Source: Hybos culiciformis
Taxonomy: Eukaryota > Arthropoda > Insecta > Diptera > Hybotidae
Direction of reading: 5' to 3'
DNA length: 64,000 nt
Assembly (NCBI GenBank): GCA_964007475.1
Contig: OZ023275.1
Coordinates: forward strand, 9,527,829-9,591,828
Below the pieces are notes generated by a model. That model worked only from the letters and a program-made list of their open reading frames with translations, was not told the origin of the DNA and searched no databases. Numbering within the stretch: position 1 is the stretch's first letter; each line of letters starts with the position of its first letter. Made by a program: the position numbers and the translations under genes. This document shows, piece by piece, positions 1 to 10,085 of this stretch.

Positions 1-1110
1 TTTTTTTGCAGTTTTTGATATTATGATTTGCTTTGCAAATGGCTTTTGAAATAAAAATCGCTGCGCTTTCTTTAATTTTTGTTTTGCTAATTGATTTATG
101 CGTTTTTTTGTTAGCATTGTTTTTATGTTTTTTTTTTAATTTCTGCTTTTTTGTTTTTAGGCGCATTTTTAAGTGCATTTTTCGATACAGAAAATTTTAT
201 TGAATGATTTATAAAAATATCCTATAAAATAAATTGAAATGATTATAATATTTTAAAGCGAAATTTTTGTAATGAATTCATACACTTGTGAAAAAATTGC
301 TAATTTTTACAAATAATGTTAAAAGCTAAAATGTAGTCAAAAATAAGTTTTTATGCATTTTTTTTTTAAAGCGCAATAAAAAAAGCGTAAAAAGTCAGAA
401 TAGGGTATAATTTAATGTTGATAATCGGTTTAGATCTAAATAAACGCAAATGGTTTTGTATTCGTTTTATATGAAAAACCTCAATGTAGTATAAGAATTT
501 AGTTTTCAAACTTTTATTATCGAAATGGAAATAACTAAAATTTGTTTTTTTTATTTTAGTTTTACTGTCAATTTAACGCGGAAAAATAAGAAAAAGTTAT
601 AGAGATGATTTGAAAAATGTCAAATACAAAATATTTTATTTTGTTGTACTTTTGTTAGTACTTTTTAAGTAAAATATCCAGATTAGATAAAATTATTTTT
701 AAAATTAAACTGAACAAAACATACTTATGTCTGAAGCGTTTAAGAAGAATATTAAAATGGAAAACCGGACAATAGTAAGACGTATAAATCTTGAATTTTT
801 CTATAATAAAAAATGATTTTGATAAACGATTTTCTTTTTATTTGCTTAGTTAAAAAAAAAGTATAATCATAAAAACAGCAGCGTCTCTTCGCTAGATTTA
901 AAAAATAATATGTAATCCATAGTTAAATCATGGCTATAGTATAGATAAAGAAAATGTAGAACATGCCTAATTTTATTCAAAATGTATATCATATATCTAA
1001 ATTCGTAATAGAAATTATAAAATTAATAATATATATAATAAACTGAATGTTTGAAAATAAAATTAAATTGCAACTTAAATTTTTGGCAAGACCTCATATA
1101 TACTTTACAG

Positions 1111-1506
1111 CAGCGTTTCTCAACCTTTTTGCTATTGCGACCTATAAAATATGAGTACAAAATAACGCGACCCTCAATCTGAAAATGGTATGCATTGACA
1201 AGTAGAAGAAATGAAAGACACCTTTAAAATGTTTTATTTATTTTCATTTTAATGACTTATTTGTTGTTGACAATCATTTGATAATTTATTAAGTCTGGCT
1301 CAAAAAATTTACTCAATTATCAATGTTAAAACAGCAATCTTTTGAAAAATAAGGTAAAGGTTAATTCTTCTTACGTAATCAAAATATTTTATTATTTTTG
1401 AAAAAATATATGTCGCATTTGTAATAGAATTTTTTCATTAAAACGACCCATTGGAAATCTTTCGCGACCCAAATTCGGGTCGCGACCCTAAGGTTGAGAA
1501 ACGCTG
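1111..1506. mobile_element. Non-autonomous hAT transposon (396 bp) with perfect TSD
   Basis: The ends are inverted repeats: CAGCGTTTCTCAACCTT at the left and its complement AAGGTTGAGAAACGCTG at the right, 17 bp perfect. The element is flanked by the same 8-bp sequence CTTTACAG at 1103-1110 and 1507-1514. An 8-bp duplication plus a CAG...CTG terminus with a TCTCAACC core is the classic hAT signature. Just inside the right end is a CG-rich palindromic stretch (AAATTCGGGTCGCGACCC), with related GCGACC motifs near the left end, probable transposase-binding subterminal repeats. There is no transposase coding capacity, so it is a MITE-sized passenger in a para intron. Confidence 0.92.
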
Positions 1507-2105
1507 CTTTACAGGATAACGATAAGAATTGAAAAGGCATTAATATTGAGAACAGTTTATTATAGAAGAAACTAAGTTTATGTGTTTAAATTAATCAATG
1601 TATATTTATCAATTTCTAATGATGCTAAAAAAAAAAAGACATACTATTTGATCTCAATACACTTGTAATGTACGTTCTTAAAGTAATTTAGTTACTTATT
1701 TAAGATTATTATGTAGTGAAGAACAGAGAAATAATCTCAAAATTTGTAGAACGAGTATAATGTTAAAAAATTAACGATTTTCGATTTAAATATAAAAGAT
1801 TTATTTTAAATTATATAATATTGATTATTAGCAAATCAAATTGACATTATGGATAAATATGTTTTTATGTCGAAGGAATAAATTTTCTTAGTTGAATTGA
1901 GAAAAAAAAAATGTTATTTTTTATGTAATATGATAATAGAATGAGTATTTATTAATTTATCTAAGAAGGCAAAAAAGGGTGACTATTTAGCTATTGAAAT
2001 TTTATTTTTTTAATCACGATTATCAATCAACCCTTAATAATAATTTTCATGGTAATTAAATACTTTATGAACTAAACTATATTTAGTATAGATTCAATGT
2101 TAATT

Positions 2106-2123
2106 TATGTATGTATGTATGTA
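2106..2123. repeat. (TATG)n microsatellite
   Basis: About four and a half tandem copies of TATG. It is a simple repeat in intron sequence; similar short TATG runs occur elsewhere, for example near 60019-60035. Confidence 0.8.
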
Positions 2124-3278
2124 AGGGAGCTTGCTTTTAACATATTTGAAACTACAGTAATGAAAATAAAATTTACTAAGTATAATAAACATTTGTGTAT
2201 AAAAGAAAAAAACATAAATCAAGTCCAAAATTACAGGATGTGGAAAAGGAAAAATTACCTACAATTTAAATTAGTATGTGTAATGATAAAATGTATATAT
2301 TTATTTAATAAGTTGTATTTAATTAGACCGGATGAAATTTTATCTAAGATTTCATGAGTATTCTTGCCAATGTTTGTCATTGCGTACTACCATATTTTAT
2401 TTATTTTTCATTACAAGGTACTATAGATCTTAACTAATCACATGAAATTTCAAGTAATTATTCTTATGGAAATAAGTGTTAAGTTGAAGTCGTTATGCTA
2501 GCATTCATTGGTATAAGGCACCAAGTTAGATAATTTAAAAATATTTTTAAATACGGTCTTAATAGTAATAGATAATTCTACAATAGTATTAAAACTATTA
2601 TTATAAGATTAAAATTAGTCAAATTGATTATTGTAAATTTTTGTTATAAAAAGTATACTATATAACTTAATATGTTATTGTAAAATATAAATGTTTTCTT
2701 GGAGGATCAATAATTTTATGTTTTTTATGCAAATATTTGTAAATTAAAAATAGCAATTTCAATTTATTCTTGAAGAATAAACAAAACTAAACAGTTTAAG
2801 TTCATTTTTAACATAATTTTGGCATGAGTTATGATTTTATCTTAAGAATTTATATCAACACTATATACATTTTTTTATCTTCATTTTATTTAACTAGTTG
2901 TCAATAATTATTTTCAACTTAATACCAAAACCAAAAACATAATAAAAATTATATTAAATAAAATCAACCGAAAAATGCATGCATTTTTAATAGTAAAACA
3001 AAAATTTTTAACCTTTTCTGTGAGTTATGTTATATTCTTTGTCTCATTAAACTTTCTGTCTTGCTTAAAATATCGGTTTCAAAAGCATTTTATAAACTTA
3101 AAAAAAAAAAGGACTAAAACAAACTTTATTCTAAAAAAAAACAGAATTATTTAAAAGACATTCAATCAAAAAAAAAAAAAAAATACAACCAAAATAAGAA
3201 AGATAGGAAAAATAGTTTTGAAAAAATAGAAAACATTTCCAATTTATATACAAACACTTAGCACCGGCACATACTTAC

Positions 3279-3566
3279 CGTGCTGACTTTACGGACCTTG
3301 ACTGCGGATGGAGGATAAGCTGTATGTGCGGTTGGTCTTTGCATTTCGCTCACCGACTCCAATCCTTCGCTACGGATAGACATTTTTTCCTTGTTGTTGT
3401 CGTCGTTGCCTTTCTCCTGTCCAACGAATAATTCATAACTATGGCATGAAAAATCTGACGGACTTTTTACCAGTTCTGGATGAGCAGCAGCTTCAGCAGC
3501 GGCAGCAGCAGCATCAGCTCGATCTTGTAATTTAGCAGCTTTGGCAGCAGCAGCCTCTTCAGCTTC
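3279..3566 (-). CDS. para: para exon: Ala-rich start of the domain I-II linker
   Basis: The exon is 288 nt (96 codons), phase 0 at both ends, with acceptor TATTTTAG and donor GTAAGT. It reads [20 protein letters not shown], a run of six Ala, then [40 protein letters not shown] and a C-terminal KVRKVST. It is the cytoplasmic linker after S6, a coiled alanine-rich stretch followed by the conserved YELFVG...KEKMSIRS block. The wording [17 protein letters not shown] is the version I associate with many non-dipteran insects; Drosophila has SCISYELFVGGEKG. The next exon (TSLSLPGSPF in Drosophila) was not found in the window and must lie left of base 1. Confidence 0.95.
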
Positions 3567-4072
3567 CTAAAATACACATAAAATTACCAATTACGTATTG
3601 TAAACTAAAGCATAACAATAATACTGTATGTTATATCATTGAGTAATAATAATATTTATAGAGGGTCAGAATTTATTCAAGTAAATTTCAGAATTTTATT
3701 TTCAAATAACTCAAAAATGATGACAATATTTTCAATGTATTGAATAAAAATTTCATACTCAAATATGTTTATTCTTAATACAATAATAAAAATAATAAAA
3801 TTAAGAATAAACACATTTGAGTTAAATAATTTTATTTAGAAAAAAAATTAATTGTATGAATTCTGTCCGTCTTATAAATATTATTACTCAATGGTTATAT
3901 TTTAGGCATGTTTTAAAAGGTTTCCCATAAGGGAAATGTAAACATTATATAGGTGGGTATTTAAATTGTAGGTATTTAAATTGTTATGTTGAAATAACAA
4001 TTAAAATAAACCATTTGGAAACAAAATTCTTTTGTCATCTTGAAATTAAAAAAAAAATTATTAATAAATTAC
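3567..4072 (-). other. para intron (506 nt) carrying a MITE
   Basis: This intron lies between the pore/S6 exon and the linker exon. About half of it is the inverted-repeat element at 3637-3893. Nothing else is recognisable. Confidence 0.9.
3637..3893. mobile_element. MITE with CAT...ATG termini and 7-bp TSD (possible P superfamily)
   Basis: The element is 257 bp. Its termini are CATTGAGTAATA at the left and TATTACTCAATG at the right. Outside them the same 7 bp, GTTATAT, occurs at 3630-3636 and 3894-3900, a convincing target duplication. The outer arms continue imperfectly for about 40 bp. A second nested inverted repeat (3757-3779 with 3800-3822, ACTCAAATATGTTTATTC type) makes a strong internal hairpin. 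It has no coding capacity. The CAT start and the 7-bp duplication recall the P-element superfamily, but that assignment is tentative. Confidence 0.75.
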
Positions 4073-4382
4073 TCGTATCGCTTCCTCCTCGGCCGCTTCT
4101 TCTTCTTCAGCTTTCTTTTGTAATTCATCGTATGACATGGCGACGATAGCCAATATCAAATTCACTAAATAAAATGATCCTAAGAAGATAATTACAATGA
4201 AGAATAACATGTGCCACGGACCAGCTGAACGTAAAACTAATTGATATAAATTTTCCCAGTAATCTTGAGTCATTAAACGAAATGCTGATAAAAACGCCCA
4301 GCCAAATGAATCAAAACTAGTATAACCATAATCTGGATTTGGTCCAAAACCTTGCAGACAAACATATTCTTCTTTACAGGTA
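4073..4382 (-). CDS. para: para exon: domain I pore loop and S6
   Basis: The exon is 310 nt with acceptor TTTTGTAG and donor GTAATT. It contains [20 protein letters not shown], then the pore helix and selectivity filter [20 protein letters not shown], where D388 is the Asp of the DEKA filter, and then S6 ([20 protein letters not shown]). It ends in the acidic start of the I-II linker ([15 protein letters not shown]). The filter is the normal sodium-selective form. In S6, V411 corresponds by count to the pyrethroid-resistance position V410 of house fly numbering, and it is the susceptible residue here. The donor GTAATT is weaker than consensus. Confidence 0.97.
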
Positions 4383-4587
4383 CTACAAAATTACAAGAGA
4401 AAATTAATAAATTTATAGGAGTATTCGTATAATATTTATATGAAAAATTTTTATATATTATGTAAATTTATTTTAAAAATTAAGAATTTATACTATTAAA
4501 TAAAATTAAAAAAATTTTTTTGTGAGTTTTAAAAGTATAGAAGTAAGTTTATGTTTAAATATTAAATAAAAATAATTATTTTTTTAC

Positions 4588-4864
4588 CCAGCTCCAGATG
4601 AGTTACCACATAGTGGCCAAGTAAGACCATCATCTAATGAAAACCAATGACTTTTATTTTTATTAAATGCTGACCAATTTTCATGTGTTAAATTTCCCCA
4701 CGAACCATCTAGTGGAAATTTTTTAATGCACTTTTGTGTTAAAACTCCCATATAAATTTGTAAACCCATAAGAGCGAAAACTGATAATGAAAACATTGTT
4801 AAAATAATTACATCGCGTAGATTTTTAACTGATTCGATGACAGCACCAACAATGGTCTTCAAAC
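4588..4864 (-). CDS. para: para exon: domain I S4-S5 linker, S5 and extracellular loop
   Basis: The exon is 277 nt with acceptor AATCTAG and donor GTAAAA. It begins (G)[20 protein letters not shown], the S4-S5 linker and S5, continues [20 protein letters not shown], and then enters the large extracellular turret between S5 and the pore. The turret carries Cys residues (C301, C341) expected to form disulfides and three N-glycosylation sequons (N313-L-T, N325-K-S, N343-S-S). The stretch [18 protein letters not shown] differs most from Drosophila, as is usual for this surface loop. An open frame continuing past 4588 is simply intron read-through; the splice is set by the phase match to the pore exon. 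Confidence 0.96.
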
Positions 4865-5657
4865 CTAGATTTCAATATTGGGTGTTTTTTTTTTTTTTTA
4901 AGGAAAAATTTATAAAAATAATTTATTTTAATTAGAAAAATAAAAATGTTATTTTATTTTAAATTTTTTTGTGCATAAAATTCTAGGTTCAAGACTAGTT
5001 TTTTGGATTTCGAGAGATGTTATGAAAACCACATAATTAATTTCGTAAATTTATTTTGTGGTTGTTCTAATAAAATATAGTTATTCGAGTTCAATAAATT
5101 ATAAGTTCGAAAATGTAGTATGTATACAAAAGGAACAAAAGAATTCCGAAGATGTTGAAGCATAAAAAACATAAAATTTTGAAGCATAAACAGAATTGAA
5201 GAAATAAAGTTGATGCTTCAAGTTATTCGTTTGACAGTTTTCTTTACACAAAATGTATATTTATAATTGGAATTATAATTTATTTTTATATGAACTTTTG
5301 AATTGAACAACTATTAATCTTGAACCTATATAACACTATTAAAATATTGTGATTGCGAATGTTTTCTTTTTTAATATTAATTTCTAGAAAAAAACTCACT
5401 ATAAACTAATTTATAATATATATAAAAAAAAAATTCAAAAAAATAAAATTCACTACTTTTTTAAATTCTTTTTTTTTTTTTGTATATTTTTCTGATTATA
5501 TCTATATAGTTAATTTCAAAACAAAAAAGTAAAATTTTTATGTTTGCAAAAAAAAATTATTTACTATACTACTGTGTTTAATGTTTTAGAAATAATTAAA
5601 ATCTTTTTTGTATTAGCTAATGTGTAGAATGTGAATGTGTGTTAAATAATTACTCAC
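4865..5657 (-). other. para intron (793 nt)
   Basis: AT-rich intron between the S4 and S5 exons. I see homopolymer runs only and no repeat or gene that I recognise. Confidence 0.85.
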
Positions 5658-5749
5658 CTGGTATAATGGCTACAGTTTTCAATGCTCGAAGTACCCTAAA
5701 TGTTCTCAAGGCAGCGAGATTACCCAAATCTATACCCATTGTCACATAT
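5658..5749 (-). CDS. para: para exon: domain I S4 voltage sensor
   Basis: The exon is 92 nt with acceptor AAATTTAG and donor GTGAGT. It reads [20 protein letters not shown] then [11 protein letters not shown]. The S4 helix has positive charges every third residue (R240, R243, R246, K249 in the numbering with the microexon), the gating charges that move in response to voltage. The end of S3 and the S3-S4 loop are also here. The sequence is essentially identical to other insect channels, with AIIPG for Drosophila AIVPG. It is bounded by a 7.6-kb intron upstream and a 793-nt intron downstream. Confidence 0.97.
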
Positions 5750-8412
5750 CTAAATTTTGGAATATGTGATTGATTTTTTTTTTTTTTTTAAATAAATTAA
5801 AAATGTTTTTTCAAAAGAGGTGTAAATATTTTATAATAAAAAAAAAAAAAAAGATAAATATAAAATAAGAAAAAAATTGTTTTTAAGAAAAAGAAAAGAA
5901 ACAAAATAATAAACTTAACAATTTACATATATTAAGTTATAGTTTATCTTGTATAGTCTTTAAAAATAACAAAAATTTAACAGAAACAAAAAAAAAAACA
6001 GAAGGAAGTATTTTTAAAAAAAACGAAATGAATGATTAATCAGTGTACCTAAAATTCTTAAATTTTTTATTTTTCTTTTTTCAAAAATAAAAAATAAAAA
6101 TCATATTTGTGTGTTATTTTGTTTCCTTTTTCTTTCTGCATAGTAAAATTTCTTCCTAAACTTCCCCTAAATTTTTTTTTTCAAAAAAAAAATTCTAAAC
6201 TTAAAAAAAATATACATTTTTTCGAGGTTTATTATTATGCTTTTATATATGTAGTTGTTTAACTTTATTTCGGTTAACTTAAGGATGTTCTAACATGTAC
6301 ATAGAAATTTAATCTAGTGTAGAAAAAAAAATTAAATTATATAAATTTTTTAAGTAATTTCTTTGGAAAACCTTATTAAAAATTTAACCAATTTATGGAA
6401 AGTATTTTAAAAAAAAAAGATCCTTGTATTTCTTTTATATAACCTATTTTAGATAGAAGATCTTTGAAAATGCATTATTTTTTATATTCCCTATATTAAA
6501 ACTGTCAAAATTGTACTTTGCGTTATATGAACAGAATAATGTTTAATTTTCTAATTTCCTTTTACCACCAGAGAAAATTGGAATAAAATTTGAAAATTTA
6601 AATATATCTTAATCTTAACTTATACGCTGCTGTCCCTAAAATAATTATCACACATCGTTTAAGTAGTGCTTGAATGGATATTTTATGAATTTTGGGATAA
6701 GGGTTTTTAAATGCTAATTTTATACAATTTTTCTTTTGATGAAAATAATAATTTTCCCCAAAATTGCCAGCAATAGATGTATTAAAAATAATTTTTTGCT
6801 GACATTTGGAAAAATATTTTAGAATTTTTATTTCAATTTGATAATCTTCTGCACCTTGGATATCTATATATAATTTATTTACATATAATGTCTCATTTTC
6901 TAATTAAAATGGTACTTTTTGTATGCCATTATTATTATTATTATTGATGAATTTCGAACATTGAAACATTGAAAATTATTTAGTATAATAATTTTGTTTC
7001 ATGAAAACTCTCTAAACATACTAATATATATGTATTATTGGTTTACTTGTTAAAAAATTCTCTATGTAATATATTATATTAAGTATGTAAATACAAGGAA
7101 ACTAAATATTACTTCTTTACAAGGATATTTTAACCTACTGTTTAAAAATTCTCTAAATCTAAAAGATTTTTATATAGCTAAATATAATTATTATATATAT
7201 TTGTATAACTATTTTAACTCAATACTTTATATACTTAGAAATTTTATTATAGTAATTTTATATAAAATGATTAAAATAATGTCAATAATTTCATAAAAAC
7301 ATATCACTACTCTATTTACTTTTACCTAATAATAAAAAAAATTTGTAATTAAATGATTATAATTAAGTATTTAAGTTTATAATAATGATTGCAATGAATT
7401 CTTCAATCTGTTAGGTTAGACTTTACCTCAATTTTCTTATAATCATGATTGTAGTGTCTGTATTTTAATGACATTTACAATATAATATTACATCTTTTAT
7501 TATTAATAAAACGACGATATAGATCATGTATAAAATTATAGCCGGCTTCGCATTATCTATTTTTATCTATCATAACATAGTTATTGCTACAAATTCTTAA
7601 CAAAATACACGAGTAATATGTACATATATAACTATTTAATATGAATTAATTTTCGATTATTGTAAAATATTTTTATTATAATTAAAATAAGATTATATTA
7701 ATCGAATTAATTAAATTCAAATATTATATGTATCTCTAAAGCTCGTCAGAACAATTCAATTAAGTTTAATTAAAGACAGTAATTATTCCATGAATTTAAT
7801 TTAATTTTATCATAAATAAATAAAGCAATATAAACTTTATATGAAAATATGTGAAATAATATTACTTTAAGAAAATTGTGTTATTCACTTGTTGGTGAAA
7901 GGGGGAGCAAAAAAAAAAGGCGAAAAAGGTTCTATTTTTGTCCTCGAATTTATTGATTTTATTATTTAAAATCAAAAAAATAAAGATAAACCCACATCCT
8001 ACATATATCTAGTTGTACACAGTATACAATGTACATTATGTATGTACTTTATATTTATATTCTTTTAGTTTTCAAATAATTTTAAAACATGTAATGACAT
8101 AAATTGTAAAGAAGACATTAATACTTTTTTGTTGATGATGTGAAAAAAACAAAATAAATTTATTTATTTCAAAAAAACATATGCACATATATTTATAAAA
8201 TACTTTAATGTAAACATTGATCAGAAAGTTTGAGAAGCATTAATCCAGATGTAATTTTCATTAAAGTCGTGAATTAAATTTTTAAATACATTCTCATGAT
8301 TGAATCATATTAAATATTAGTGAGTTACAGTTTATTAGATTAATTTTTGAAGGATTAAATATACATTTTTGACACTCTAACCTTGTACATCCTGGAAAAT
8401 GTTGGCTTTTCC

Positions 8413-8466
8413 GGCTTAGAGTGCAGTGAAAGTATGCTTAGAGGCTTAGAGTGCAGTGAAAAGTAT
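8413..8466. repeat. Two-copy tandem duplication, 30-bp period
   Basis: GGCTTAGAGTGCAGTGAAA followed by GTAT occurs at 8413-8435 and again at 8443-8466 with one extra A. The unit is richer in GC than its surroundings. It is probably a local slippage or repair duplication. Confidence 0.75.
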
Positions 8467-10000
8467 ATGATGAAACATGAATTTTAGCTTAGAAATATTA
8501 CTGAGCGACTTCATATTGTTATTGTTAAATGAATACATACAACATTTAGAGATTATGTCAGTGTGAAAACAGTATTTCTAACCAATTGTTGTAAATTTTA
8601 ACAGAATAAGTTTTTAATACATTCAATTTCAATTTTCTTTCATTTTTCATTAAAGTAATTTTACCCAAACCGTAAACCTACACCTACTTATAATAACGAT
8701 TTACAAAACAAAAACATAAAAATTTTAAATTCGTTTTATTCAATAGCTAACTAATTTCATTGTCTTTTTAGTTTTTATAACTATAAATTTTCCTTTTTTA
8801 TTACGAAAAATAATCAGAAAAGAATATCACAAGTATTTTAATCACGATTTTTCGAGTGTTGTTAGGGATTGAAATATATTGCTCATACAATGCCTTCTAT
8901 TTGTAGTGTATATTTTCAAGACATTTTGCTGACGACAGAAAAACTAGTTCATATTTATATGTATATATGACAGTCTTTTGTTTTTTATATACAGCAATAT
9001 TATAAGTTATGCCTCTTTTATTATGTACAAAATATGTAAAAAAAAAAAATAAATAAGAAATTTTTGAAGTTTAAAGTTAGCTGATTCCAAAAAAAATTTC
9101 CAAGAACTCATTTATTTAAGAATTGACTTGAATGATTAAGTTGCCTAATCCAGTTTCGAAACAATTTATTTTTATGGTTTTCAGAAAATGCTAGGGTTTA
9201 CAATCGTTTCTCTTCAATTAAAATTTTGATTAAAAATTAAATTAAGAACTTGTATCTATGCAAAATGAACGGTTTAACATATAATTCTATTTTATCAGCT
9301 TAACAATAAACGGGAGAGGTAATATAGAAAACCATGATACAGTGTCGCAGTTAATGTCTATACAGGACTTTTTTTTTCTTATTTTATTTTGTATTTTGGG
9401 TTCCAATTCCAACAGAAGATTAACAGATAAGTCATTGCATTTTAGATATTACGTATAAAAATTGAAAAAAAAATTCATAGTTCTATTGAAAAACTAAATA
9501 CATATATATATATTCATGTATTTTTCTTTTAACATTTTATAAAAATACATTTTTTTTAGATTATGTTTCTGTGGTGGTGTTTTCATTCTTAGGCAATGTA
9601 ATATCGATTTTTATGTACTCTTTTTTCTTTCACTGATAATCAGAAATTTCAAGAGCAAACATTAGTGACTCTTGAAATAACGAGAATTTTCCTCATTTTT
9701 CCATACAAAAAACTGTTCTTTTTGTTTATATTCTATTCTATTGAATATTTGTTAGAAATTTAAGTATTTAAATTCTTGGATTTAAGAAAACTATATATAA
9801 TAATTAATGCTTAAGTTTATATTATTTTAAAAAAATATAATGTAGACATTAGAAGATTTATATTTATTGTTTTGAAACTAGAGAAATAAATTTAAATAAT
9901 TTTATTTATATTATTGTTATGAAAACCAACTGTCTTTTATAAGTTCATTGCTTTGAATTATATAGTGCCCTTGATTTATCGTGTCGTTTTTATTGAAGAA

Positions 10001-10085
10001 TATGGCATAGTAGTTAAAATGCAAAATCTAGTTGTTTTCTGATTCTGTCATGCAATTTACATAAATTCAATCCCGGCAATGTGTG
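10001..10085 (+). mobile_element. Degenerate tRNA-derived SINE relic
   Basis: On the plus strand TGGCATAGTAGTTAAAATGC resembles an RNA polymerase III A box, and AAATTCAATCCCGGC about 60 nt later resembles a B box (consensus GGTTCGANTCC). No cloverleaf forms. It is best read as the decayed head of a tRNA-derived SINE; chance resemblance cannot be excluded. Confidence 0.35.

Larger units (their letters stand above)
1..3278 (-). other. para intron, 5' part (after the linker exon)
   Basis: This is the beginning of the intron following the exon that ends at 3279; its 3' end is outside the window. It is AT-rich and holds the hAT element at 1111-1506 and a short TATG microsatellite at 2106-2123. 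No coding exon with para similarity and no other gene was seen. The open stretch at 2097-2357 is low-complexity and looks like chance. Confidence 0.85.

Noticed and set aside
2097..2357. 86-codon open frame on the plus strand
   Set aside because: Starts in a TATG microsatellite, has low-complexity Lys/Asn/Tyr/Ile composition, and shows no family resemblance or splice context.
1..3278. Next para linker exon (TSLSLPGSPF...)
   Set aside because: Searched for on the minus strand; no stretch with matching wording or suitable GC content was found, so it lies outside the window.
4061..4273. Open frame read as a complete small protein on the minus strand
   Set aside because: It is the pore/S6 exon of para read past its donor at 4073 into the intron; its first Met is an internal residue of the channel (LMTQDYWE).
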